Below, one piece after another: positions 15,369-24,300 of a stretch of 64,000 nucleotides of DNA; the stretch's first letter is position 1, and every line of letters starts with the position of its first letter. The position numbers and the translations under genes are program-made. The notes under the pieces are model-generated. The model ran no database searches. It was not told the origin of the DNA and saw nothing but the letters and a program-made list of their open reading frames with translations. Source of the DNA: an uncultured Lachnospiraceae bacterium (GTDB lineage: Bacteria; Bacillota; Clostridia; Lachnospirales; Lachnospiraceae); contig CAKRSV010000010.1 of assembly GCA_934401915.1 (NCBI GenBank), positions 1 to 64,000 of the forward strand, read 5' to 3'.

Positions 15369-16625
15369 ATGAGGATCGATATGAAAACAAAGACGACAAG
15401 CAACTTTCCTAAGTTCCTGCTGCTGTGGACAGGGAGTCTGATTTCATCGGTCGGCGGCGGACTGACCAGCTTTGGACTGGGCGTGTATGTATTTCAGCAG
15501 ACCGGCAGCGCAGCTGGCATGGCGCTTGTGACGCTGCTCGCCTTTCTGCCTACGCTCCTGCTGAGCGTGCCGGCTGGCGTGCTGGCAGACCGCTATGATA
15601 GACGGGGTCTGATGATGATCGGGGATGGATTCTCAGCATTTGGGATCCTTTACATTCTGATCTGTATGCTACGGGGACAGGCGGACCTTACGCAGATCTG
15701 TGTCGGCGTGTTTGTGAGCGCGGTGTTCTCTTCGCTGCTGGAGCCGTCCTACCGGGCGACGGTGACAGATCTTTTGACGCGGGAAGAGTATTCGAAGGCA
15801 AGCGGACTGGTCAGCCTTGCGGGGAGCGCCAGGTATCTGATCTCGCCGGTTTTGGCGGGGATCCTGCTTACGGTGAGCGATATCCGGCTGCTGCTGGTGA
15901 TCGATATCTGTACCTTTTTCGTGACGGTGACGTCCACGGCGGTTGTAAAGAAAGGGCTGGTTTCGAAGCCGGCAGAGGAGAGGGAGACATTTGCAGAAAG
16001 CATGCGACAGGGATGGGAGGCGGTCCATTCCCGCAAGGGTGTGTTCCTTCTGATCCTGCTGTCCTCGGCGCTCACCTGCTTTATGGGGGCGTTTCAGATT
16101 CTGGCTGAGCCGCTGATCCTGGCGTTCCAGAGCTCGGCGGCACTTGGCGTAGGGGAGACGATCTGCGCAAGCGGTATGCTGGTGTCCAGCCTGCTTCTGG
16201 GGATCCGGGGACTGAAAAAGGGGTATGCCGGCGTGCTGAGCAACTCGCTGATGGTGGCAGGGCTTTCCATGGCAGCCTTTGGGATCTGGGAAAACATGTA
16301 TCCCATCTGTGTCTTTGGCTTTCTGTTCTTTGCGATGCTGCCCTTTGCGAACAACTGTCTGGATTATCTGGTGCGGACAAACATTCCGGATGAGCTGCAG
16401 GGGCGCGCGTGGGGATTTATCGGCTTTTTGTCGCAGATCGGTTACGTGGTGGCTTACGGGACGGCCGGCGCGCTTGCGGATCTGCTCGGAAGGCGGAGCG
16501 GGCTTGGCGTCGGGCGCGGAGCGGCGTTCGTTGTCATGGGAGCGGGCGTCCTGCTCGCGGTGATGGCGTTTGCCATCCGGTTTATCAGGTGGATACGTGA
16601 TTTGGAAAAAGGAGTGGAATATTGA
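15369..16625 (+). CDS. MFS transporter
   Basis: A 418-residue, 12-helix major facilitator of the enterobactin-exporter/MefA type. It has GVLADRYDRRGLMMIGD in loop 2-3, long hydrophobic segments throughout and the late motif NIPDELQGRAWGFIGF. Such proteins export drugs or small secreted metabolites using the proton gradient. The ATG at 15369 is preceded by AGAGGTG. Its TGA overlaps the TTG start of the FtsX-type permease, so the two are translationally coupled; both lie downstream of the TetR repressor and a second copy of its operator. Confidence 0.88.
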   Translation: MRIDMKTKTTSNFPKFLLLWTGSLISSVGGGLTSFGLGVYVFQQTGSAAGMALVTLLAFLPTLLLSVPAGVLADRYDRRGLMMIGDGFSAFGILYILICMLRGQADLTQICVGVFVSAVFSSLLEPSYRATVTDLLTREEYSKASGLVSLAGSARYLISPVLAGILLTVSDIRLLLVIDICTFFVTVTSTAVVKKGLVSKPAEERETFAESMRQGWEAVHSRKGVFLLILLSSALTCFMGAFQILAEPLILAFQSSAALGVGETICASGMLVSSLLLGIRGLKKGYAGVLSNSLMVAGLSMAAFGIWENMYPICVFGFLFFAMLPFANNCLDYLVRTNIPDELQGRAWGFIGFLSQIGYVVAYGTAGALADLLGRRSGLGVGRGAAFVVMGAGVLLAVMAFAIRFIRWIRDLEKGVEY

Positions 16626-18910
16626 AAACACATAACTTGTTTTGGAAGTGGTTCCGGACGGATAACAGGAAAAACAGATTTTCAGCGACGGCGATGGTTC
16701 TCTTTGGCGGAGCGTCCGTGATGCTGTTCGTGCTTACTGTGGCGCTTTTTGTGAACCTGCTGGGGGCGGTCACGCATCTGATGGAGCGGGCGCAGGTCCC
16801 GGACTATCTGCAGATGCACGCGGGGGAATTGCAGGAAAGCGCGGTCGCCGCCTTTGCAGAGGAAAATACACAGGTCACACAGTGGCAGATCAGCCGCTTT
16901 CTGAATCTGGACAACAGCGGACTTTATCTGGGAGAGCACTGCCTTTTAGGCAGCACGCAGGACAATGGGCTTGTGGTACAGAATCCGTTCTTCGACCTGC
17001 TGCTGGATGAGCACAACGAGCTTCCGGAGGTTGAGGAAGGAACGGTCTGGGTGCCGGTGTGTTATCGCCAGCAGTATGGCCTGCACGCCGGAGAGGTTAT
17101 GCAGATCGGACAGGAACGGCTTGTGATCGCGGGCTTTATCCGGGATGCGCAGATGAATTCCATGATGGCGTCCTCAAAGCGGTTTCTGGTGTGTGAGAGC
17201 GATTATCAGCGGCTTTGCAGGGCGGGGAGCGAGGAGTATCTGATTGAATTCCGGCTGGTGCAGGGAAGCGATACGGGGGCGTTTGCGACGGCCTATGCGG
17301 ATGCGGGGCTGCCCATGAACGGCCCGGCGATCACGGCGGGACTGATCCGGATGATGAACGCGCTCTCGGACGGCGTGATGATCCTGCTGATCCTGTTGGT
17401 CAGCCTTTTGGTCTTTCTGATCTCGGCGGTGTGCATCCGGTTTGTGCTGCTCACCCGCGTGGAAAAGGAGAAGCGGGAGATCGGAATGATGAAGGCGCTG
17501 GGAATGGACCGGCGGGAGGTGCGGAAAATTTATTTCGCAAAATACGCGATCCTGGCAGGCGTGGGAGCTGTCGTCGGAACGATCGCAGCGTGGTGCGTCT
17601 ACCCGGCGCTGAGCGGAAAGATGCAGGAGCTTTACGGAGAGGGACCGGGCGTTTTGCAGAGTGTTCTCTTTTCAATCCTCGGCGCGGCTCTGGTAACAGG
17701 GGGCATGCTGTTCTTTGTATACCGCGTGCTTCGAAAGATCGAACGGATAACTGCGCTCGACGCGCTGCTTGGCAGAGAGGGACGGCAAAGGGGCGGACTG
17801 CAGAGATACCTCGCGGTCATCGCCGCTGTCTGTACTTTTCTGATGGTGATCCCGGCAAACCTCTATCACACGATGGCATCGCCTTCGTTTGTCACCTATA
17901 TGGGAATCGGAAACGGAGAACTGCGGATCGATATCCGGCAGGGAGAGCAGAAGATGCAGACCACGCAGAAGCTGCTGGAAAAGCTCGGGGAAGATACGCG
18001 GGTTGAACGCTTTGCGCTGTTGCAGACGAGTATGCAGCGAGTGCAGGCCGCATCCGGCAGCGAGAATCTTCTGGTCGAGTCCGGGGATCACACGCTTTTT
18101 CCGGTGAGCTATCATGAGGGGAGAGCACCGGAGCAGACTGATGAGATCGCGCTTTCCGTACTGGAGGCAAAGGAGCTGGGGGCACAGATAGGCGATACGC
18201 TCCGTGTGGAGATGGACGGAAAGACAAAAGAGTACCGGGTGTGCGGACTCTACTCGGATATCACGAACGGCGGAAAGACAGCTAAAGCCAGCGCAGGTCA
18301 GGAGCAGGTGGAAGAAGAAAAGCTCATGTGGAATATCATTTATCTTTCCCTGAAGGATGGGGTGGACAGGAAGCAGTGGGCGCAGGAGTTCCGAGAAATT
18401 GCGGTGGAGCTGGCGGGGGATGATCCCACGCAGGCGGCAGTCAAAGTCGTGAGTATCAGAGAGTATGTGCAGGCGACCTATGGACAGACGCTGGGGCAGA
18501 TCCGCATGGCGGCGGTCGTGACAGATGTGGCGGCGCTGGGAATCCTGCTGCTGGTGACGATGCTGTTCCTGAGGCTGCTGCTGGAAAAGAAACGCTATGA
18601 CCTGTCCTTGCAGAAGGCGCTCGGCTTTGGAAGCCGGGATCTGGCGGGCAGCTATTTCCGTATGGGAATGGTACAGACGGCTCTTGGCGCGGCAGCCGGG
18701 ATCCTGCTTGGAAATCTGCTTGGTGAAAAGCTGTGCGGCATGGCATTGCAGTCTTTCGGGGCAGATGGATTCCGGTTTGCCTGCGACTGGATGCAGATCC
18801 TGCTTGTCATCCCGGCACTTTCGCTGACGACGGCAGGGTTTGCGGTGTGGATCGGAATATACGGCATTGACGATATCCGTGCGTGTGAGTGCTGCCGGAG
18901 CAGGGAGTAG
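16622..18910 (+). CDS. FtsX/MacB-type ABC transporter permease
   Basis: The 762-residue permease has an N-terminal helix (about 20-45), a large extracytoplasmic domain, a first FtsX domain of three helices (about 235-385, with the coupling segment EKREIGMMKALGMDRREVRKIYFAKY), a second extracytoplasmic domain and a second FtsX domain (about 615-750, with EKKRYDLSLQKALGFG). This two-domain layout matches BceB/LolC-like permeases acting on peptides or lipoproteins. Translation starts at TTG (16622) with AAGGAG upstream, overlapping the MFS stop. Its ATPase partner is the next gene. Likely role: TetR-controlled export or detoxification of an antimicrobial. Confidence 0.88.
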   Translation: MKTHNLFWKWFRTDNRKNRFSATAMVLFGGASVMLFVLTVALFVNLLGAVTHLMERAQVPDYLQMHAGELQESAVAAFAEENTQVTQWQISRFLNLDNSGLYLGEHCLLGSTQDNGLVVQNPFFDLLLDEHNELPEVEEGTVWVPVCYRQQYGLHAGEVMQIGQERLVIAGFIRDAQMNSMMASSKRFLVCESDYQRLCRAGSEEYLIEFRLVQGSDTGAFATAYADAGLPMNGPAITAGLIRMMNALSDGVMILLILLVSLLVFLISAVCIRFVLLTRVEKEKREIGMMKALGMDRREVRKIYFAKYAILAGVGAVVGTIAAWCVYPALSGKMQELYGEGPGVLQSVLFSILGAALVTGGMLFFVYRVLRKIERITALDALLGREGRQRGGLQRYLAVIAAVCTFLMVIPANLYHTMASPSFVTYMGIGNGELRIDIRQGEQKMQTTQKLLEKLGEDTRVERFALLQTSMQRVQAASGSENLLVESGDHTLFPVSYHEGRAPEQTDEIALSVLEAKELGAQIGDTLRVEMDGKTKEYRVCGLYSDITNGGKTAKASAGQEQVEEEKLMWNIIYLSLKDGVDRKQWAQEFREIAVELAGDDPTQAAVKVVSIREYVQATYGQTLGQIRMAAVVTDVAALGILLLVTMLFLRLLLEKKRYDLSLQKALGFGSRDLAGSYFRMGMVQTALGAAAGILLGNLLGEKLCGMALQSFGADGFRFACDWMQILLVIPALSLTTAGFAVWIGIYGIDDIRACECCRSRE

Positions 18911-18988
18911 AGGGCAGGATGTCCGGGTGCGGTTATGATACGGGGCAGAGCGCGGCAGATCCGCCTTTGCCCGGAAAGGGAGAGAACG

Positions 18989-19735
18989 ATGGGAGAATTA
19001 TTAAACGTAACAGGACTGGAGAAAGGAACGATCCTGCACGGCGTGGATTTTACGATGATAGAGGGAGAGATGGCGGCAATCATGGGTCCGTCGGGATCCG
19101 GGAAGTCAACGCTTCTGTACCAGCTTGCCAGAATGGATCAGCCGGATGGCGGAAGCATTGTTTTCCGGGGAAAAGAGATTGCCGGGCTGACGGACGATGC
19201 AAGCGCTGCGCTGCGGCTTGAACAGATGGGATTTGTCTTTCAGTATATGAATATGATGGCGAATCTGAAGGTGCTCGACAATATCCTGTTGCCTGCTGTG
19301 CAGCTTCGGAAGAAGAAAAAGGATGGGCGAAGCCCGGGCGAGATGGAGCGCGAGGCGCGTGAGCTGATGCAGAAGCTGGGGATCGACGGACTGGAGGAGA
19401 GGGACATCACGGAGGTGTCGGGAGGCCAGCTCCAGAGGGCGTGTATCTGCAGAGCGCTCATCAACCGACCGGCGATCGTGTTTGCAGACGAGCCGACCGG
19501 CGCTTTGAACCGGAAGGCGTCGGAGGAGGTGATGAAGGAGTTTATCCGGCTGAACCGGGAGGGCAAAAGTATCCTGATGGTGACGCATGACAGCCGGGTT
19601 GCCGGAATGTGCGACACAGTCTGGTATCTGGTGGACGGACGGATGGAAGGAAAGCTGGAGCTTGGCAAATACCGGGAGGACGAACGTGCCGGCCGTGAGG
19701 AGCGTATGAAGAGGTGGCTTGAAAAATTTGAATAG
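18989..19735 (+). CDS. ABC transporter ATPase of the LolD/MacB type
   Basis: The 248-residue ATPase drives the FtsX-type permease encoded 78 bases upstream. It shows Walker A GPSGSGKST (about 35-43), the Q-loop FVFQYMNMM, signature VSGGQLQRACICRAL, Walker B IVFADEPTGALN and the H-loop MVTHDSR, all intact, so it should hydrolyse ATP. The ATG at 18989 follows GGGAGAG; an in-frame ATG at 18935 would add 18 residues that do not resemble the family. It is the last gene of the TetR-controlled cluster; no intrinsic terminator was recognised after it. Confidence 0.9.
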   Translation: MGELLNVTGLEKGTILHGVDFTMIEGEMAAIMGPSGSGKSTLLYQLARMDQPDGGSIVFRGKEIAGLTDDASAALRLEQMGFVFQYMNMMANLKVLDNILLPAVQLRKKKKDGRSPGEMEREARELMQKLGIDGLEERDITEVSGGQLQRACICRALINRPAIVFADEPTGALNRKASEEVMKEFIRLNREGKSILMVTHDSRVAGMCDTVWYLVDGRMEGKLELGKYREDERAGREERMKRWLEKFE

Positions 19736-19748
19736 TTGAAAGATCTGC

Positions 19749-19809
19749 TGTACAAATAATTCCTTTTCTGTTATGATAAGAAAAATATTTCATACAATAC
19801 AAGTATGAA
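19749..19809 (+). promoter_or_regulatory. Promoter and inverted repeat before the SGNH hydrolase
   Basis: TGTACA, 17-base spacer, TATGAT (19772-19777), followed by TTCATAC-N7-GTATGAA at 19789-19809, a perfect 7-bp inverted repeat near the transcription start that could be an operator. Confidence 0.5.
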
Positions 19810-19837
19810 TAGTATGAAAAACGGAGGAGGCGACGAT

Positions 19838-20464
19838 ATGCGGCAGATTTTGTGTTATGGAGATTCCAATACCTATGGCTTTATTCCAGGAACAGGAGAA
19901 CGGTATCCATGGGGCGTGAGATGGACGAGTATCCTGAACGAGATGCTGGGGCTGGAGGATTATCATGTGATCGAGGAAGGGCTGTGCGGCCGGACGACGG
20001 TCTATGAGGACCGGACAAGGGCGAACCGGGATGGAAGCAAGATGCTGCCGATGGTCCTTGAGACAGCGGGCGAACCCGATGTGGTGATCCTGATGCTGGG
20101 AACCAACGACTGCAAGACTGCTTATGGGGCGAGTGCCGAGGAGATCGGGGAAGGCGTGCGCCGTCTTATCCGGCAGATACGCACATATGCCGTCCAAAGC
20201 CGCATCCTGCTGATGGCGCCGATCCATCTGGGCGAGCGCGTGTGGGAGGAAGGGTTTGACCCGGAGTTTGGCAGAAATTCGCTTCTGGTGAGCCGGCAGC
20301 TTGGCAGTGTGTACAGTGAGGTGGCACGGCAGGAGCAGACCTTTTTCTGCAATGCGGCGGACTACGCTTCGCCGAGCGATACGGACCGGGAGCATCTAAG
20401 TCCCGAGGGGCACAGAAGGCTGGCAGTGGCCGTCTATGAGACGCTGCGGAGCATTGGGATCTGA
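19838..20464 (+). CDS. SGNH/GDSL-family hydrolase (arylesterase-like)
   Basis: The 208-residue protein has block I GDSNTYGF with the nucleophile Ser (residue 9), block III GTNDCK with the oxyanion Asn, and block V SPSDTDREHLSPEGH carrying the Asp-His pair, so the catalytic machinery is complete. Such enzymes hydrolyse acyl esters or acetyl groups on small molecules or carbohydrates. No signal peptide is present, so it is cytoplasmic. The start at 19838 follows GGAGGAGG; two in-frame ATGs upstream (19805, 19814) lie in the inverted repeat region. It has its own promoter and appears to be a single gene. Confidence 0.88.
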   Translation: MRQILCYGDSNTYGFIPGTGERYPWGVRWTSILNEMLGLEDYHVIEEGLCGRTTVYEDRTRANRDGSKMLPMVLETAGEPDVVILMLGTNDCKTAYGASAEEIGEGVRRLIRQIRTYAVQSRILLMAPIHLGERVWEEGFDPEFGRNSLLVSRQLGSVYSEVARQEQTFFCNAADYASPSDTDREHLSPEGHRRLAVAVYETLRSIGI

Positions 20465-20491
20465 GTGAAAAGGTCGTCCGGATTGCCGGGC

Positions 20492-20520
20492 TTGGTCGGC
20501 TGAACAGAAAATGATATACT
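20492..20520 (+). promoter_or_regulatory. Promoter of the MmcQ-MGMT fusion gene
   Basis: TTGGTC, 17-base spacer, TATACT, 35 bases before the ATG. Confidence 0.6.
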
Positions 20521-20554
20521 GAAGATATTATGGACAGGGACAGGAGGAACAACG

Positions 20555-21184
20555 ATGACGACCAGAGAAGAGGCACTGCAATATGGACTCAGCTTTCCGG
20601 ACACTTACCAGGAAGCACCGTTTCACGATCCAAACTGGCAGCTTGTACGGGTGAAGGGGAGCAGGAAGGCATTTCTGTGGACCTATGAGAAGGACGGGCA
20701 TATCTGGCTGAACGTGAAGGCGGATCCGGAGTGGCGGGACTACTGGAGAGGCGCGTTCCCTTCCGTGATCCCCGGCTGGCATCAGAATAAGGAACACTGG
20801 AACACGGTGATCCTGGACGGGACAGTGCCGGAGGATGCGGTGCGGCGGATGATCGAAGAGAGCTATGGGATGGTGACGGACAGTCCTTCGAAGCGTATCT
20901 ATGAGGCTGTGAAAAGAATCCCGAAGGGCAGGGTGGCAACCTACGGACAGGTGGCAGAGATGGCTGGTGATAAAAAGATGGCGAGGGCGGTCGGCAATGC
21001 GCTCCACAAGAACCCCGATCCGTCGGAGATCCCTTGTCACCGCGTGGTCAATGCGAAGGGAGAGCTGTCGGGGGCGTTCGCCTTCGGCGGGGAGAGAGAA
21101 CAGGAAAAGCGCCTTATGCGCGAGGGCGTGGTCGTGACGGACGGCAGGGTAGATCTCCGGAAGTACGGGCTATACGCGGAGTGA
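20555..21184 (+). CDS. Fusion of MmcQ/YjbR domain and MGMT-like alkyltransferase
   Basis: The 209-residue protein joins two DNA-related domains. Residues 1-105 are a MmcQ/YjbR fold (LSFPDTYQEAPFHDPNWQLVRV, then GHIWLNVKADPEWRDYW). Residues 108-205 are the methylguanine-DNA methyltransferase domain, with the helix-turn-helix segment IPKGRVATYGQVAEMAG, the Arg-finger region AVGNALHKNP and the alkyl-acceptor motif IPCHRVV containing the reactive Cys. It probably repairs O-alkylated DNA bases by suicidal transfer; what the MmcQ part adds is not known. AGGAGGAAC precedes the ATG and it has its own promoter. Confidence 0.9.
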   Translation: MTTREEALQYGLSFPDTYQEAPFHDPNWQLVRVKGSRKAFLWTYEKDGHIWLNVKADPEWRDYWRGAFPSVIPGWHQNKEHWNTVILDGTVPEDAVRRMIEESYGMVTDSPSKRIYEAVKRIPKGRVATYGQVAEMAGDKKMARAVGNALHKNPDPSEIPCHRVVNAKGELSGAFAFGGEREQEKRLMREGVVVTDGRVDLRKYGLYAE

Positions 21185-21196
21185 GACACGGTCTTT

Positions 21197-21297
21197 CCGA
21201 CGGCAGGGTACGGACTTCCTGCCGGGCAGGATAAGAACTTCCTACCGGGCAGGATACGGACTTCCCTGCCGGACAGGATATGGCTTTTCGAGCGGAC
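21197..21297. repeat. Four imperfect tandem repeats of about 24 bp, each able to fold
   Basis: Units resemble GGCAGGATACGGACTTCCTG followed by CCG; four copies in a row with the last degenerate. In the first, CGGCAGG (21201-21207) pairs with CCTGCCG (21218-21224). They fill the space between the MmcQ-MGMT gene and the promoter of the secreted protein. Could act as a transcription barrier; no T-run follows. Confidence 0.7.
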
Positions 21298-21329
21298 AAA
21301 ATTGGGACTTTTTGACGGGGAAGATTCCC

Positions 21330-21358
21330 TTGACTGGTAAATTATTACATCATAAAAT
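21330..21358 (+). promoter_or_regulatory. Promoter of the large secreted protein gene
   Basis: TTGACT, 17-base spacer, TAAAAT, 31 bases before the chosen start. Confidence 0.7.
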
Positions 21359-21389
21359 GGTAATACATAACCACGAAAGGGGAAGAGGA

Positions 21390-24300
21390 ATGAGAAAAGT
21401 AACGGAGTTATGCAAACGTTCGCTCTCTGCGATCCTGGCGGCAGCCATGGTGCTCACTTCAGCGCCGGGTACGACGATGACCGCGCTGGCAGCGGAGCAG
21501 ACAGAGGGAATCGAAATGACAGTCGGCGAAGAGCCGGGACAGACTGGCGATCAGGACAAGCCGGAAGGCAGCGGGGAAGAAGCGCAGCCGGAAGGAACGG
21601 ATGAGGCGGCCGGGGAAGAAAACGGAGAAAACGATGAAAACCGCGGTGCGCAGGACGATAGCAATCCGGTAGAGGCTTTGACGGAGCCGGTATTTACCAA
21701 AAAGCCGACGGACGGGAAGCTGGGATATGGAAGCAAGGGTTCTTTTACGCTGACGATACCGGAGAATAGCATCGTGAAGTACACGATCGGTACGGTACAG
21801 AATCCGGTGCCGGCAGATCCGGATGCAGAGACTGGATCGGACTATATCGAAAATGAGAGTGTGGAAGTGGTGGCAGCGGGCGCCGAGGATGGCTGTATCA
21901 TCACGGTGAAGGCGGTAGCGCTTCCGGTGGACAGCACGACGCACAGCGCATCCAGGGTAGTTTCGGAGACGTTTGACTTTGCACCAAATTATATGGTGCT
22001 GTCATCACCGGACATCAATCTGAATAAATATCAGGCGGACAACCGCGCGAAGGATGTGACCTTCACGATCACGAATCTGCCGGAAGTGGGAGTTGTGAAG
22101 TATACCGTAGATGGAAATGACGATCCGGCGACGGCATGGAGCGCGAAGGAATACACTGAGGGTGAGGTGATCACCGTCAAGGCTCCGGATACGGACGAGG
22201 AGCAGTCGCTGACGATCTACGCCGTGGCGGTAGCGCCGGAGGAAACCAACTATTTAAACTCCGGGTACGTATCGGCGACGGTTACTTTTGCGGCGAAGCC
22301 GGAGGCAGTGCAGCTTGCGTATCCGGTGATCCATTTTCAGAAGGATGGCAATGAGGCAGATGTGACGAAAGGCGTGAAGTACGGAGAAGCGGTCGATGTC
22401 GTGATCGATCCGGTGGAAGGCGCGGATATTTACTATACCTTAGATGGCAAAGATCCGACGAAGGCTTCGAAGAAGTATGAAGGGCCGTTCGCGCTCAAGA
22501 CGAACAAAGAAAGCGGGGAAATGGTCGAGATCCGTGCGATCGCGATCGCGCAGGATACAGATAAGAATAAGGATTCGATGGTTTCCCAAAAGATGGTAGA
22601 GCTGTGCGCAGAACAGCTTACCATGACGCTGGAGAGTGAAAACTACGAAGCGTTTACCGTGCAGGTGAGACAGAGGATAGATTATATGTATTCTTCATCT
22701 CCGGTTACGGTAGATGAAAAACATCAGTTTACGGTATCAAAAGGCGCATTGGTGCGGGTGGTCATCCGCGACGCAGGCGGATACCGGCTCACTTCGGTGA
22801 AGGATGATAAAAAAAGTTATATTATCACGGTATACCCTGATAATAACCTCAGAGAATCTATTTGTACCTATTCTGACATCCAGGAAAAACGGACGATCCG
22901 GGTTACCACAGGGGCAGCGTATACGCTTACGGTTCAGAACAGTAAGGGTGGAAAAGTAGACAGTGTTGATGATACCTACCAGATAGATCCGCTGGGCGAG
23001 TACACGATTTCTGTGAAAAAAGAGGACGCAGAGACGATCACTGTCGATAGCGCGGTTCTTTGCATTGGCGGAGAGACCGTGACCGACGAGAATCTGGTGC
23101 GCACCGAAAACGGGGCCGTTAAATTCACAGCCGGCAAGGCGACGTACGGAAAACGGGTGAAGATCGACTTAGTGGTGCAGGATGAAGTATTTGCGACGGT
23201 CAACCTGAAGGTAGGCGAAGTCCTCACAGGCGTTACCGTGCAGGGCGTTAACAAGAACAAGGAGCTGACGGTGCCGTTGCTTCTGAATAAGGAATATCAG
23301 GTGACCTATGCACAGAGAAATGCAGCGGATCAGCTGGGCGTTTACGTTCCGGAAAATTCTGCGGCAGGTGCAACGGTCAACCCGGATGGAAATCTGGATG
23401 TAACAGCCGCAATGGGCGCGGCTAAGGAGCCGACAAAGATCTATCTGTATAATAAGATGCTGCAGCAGACCACGGATGACGGAGAGACAGAGCTGCTTGA
23501 GCAGATCCAGAAGCCGGAGATCCTGCTGGATACGATCACGGTGAAGGGCGCCTATCCGAAGTGGCATGGAGGAGCTCTTAAGATAAGCGCGGTGGGAAGC
23601 ACGGAAAGGGAGCTTCAGGTGTCGGCGACGACGCCGAATACCGCGGAGGTGGAGCATGGAAACTTCTTCTATGTGTTCCATGTGACGGATGTGACAGATA
23701 AAAATGAGAAGAAAGAGCTGGATCCTATCGTGCTGGATGCTTACAGCGGGACGGAGATCTATACGCTGCCCGTTGTCACATCACAGACCGAGGAGCTTAC
23801 GCCTAAGAAGTATACGGTGCAGGCATATCTGGTAGGGTCATTCTTTGAGAGTATGCCGGAGGATGAGAACGACGAGGACGCCGCTCTGAAAACGAAGGTG
23901 TCGAACACCGTCAACTGTTCCACAAAGACCGCCTACTTCGCAGATAAGATCACGCTCAAGAAGGGAAAGACGACGGTCTATACCGGGGAAGAAGATGTGC
24001 AGATCGCAACGATCGATTATGGCAAGAAGACCACGTATCAAAACGCGGTGGCAATGATGTGTGAGGTAGATGGTAAGACGCCACGTGGGTTTACGCCGGA
24101 GGTGAAGGGCAATAAGGTCTACGTCACGGTACAGGAGGACGTAAAACCCGGTAAGTATAATGTGCGGGTGGTAGCTGCCAGTCCGCAGGAAACCAAAGCG
24201 GCAGAGGCGACCATTTCGATCAGCGTGGAAAAAAATATCGGAAGATTTTTGGCGAGCTGCGGTGGGATCTATAAACAGAAAAACAAAGCGGGAAAAGCGA

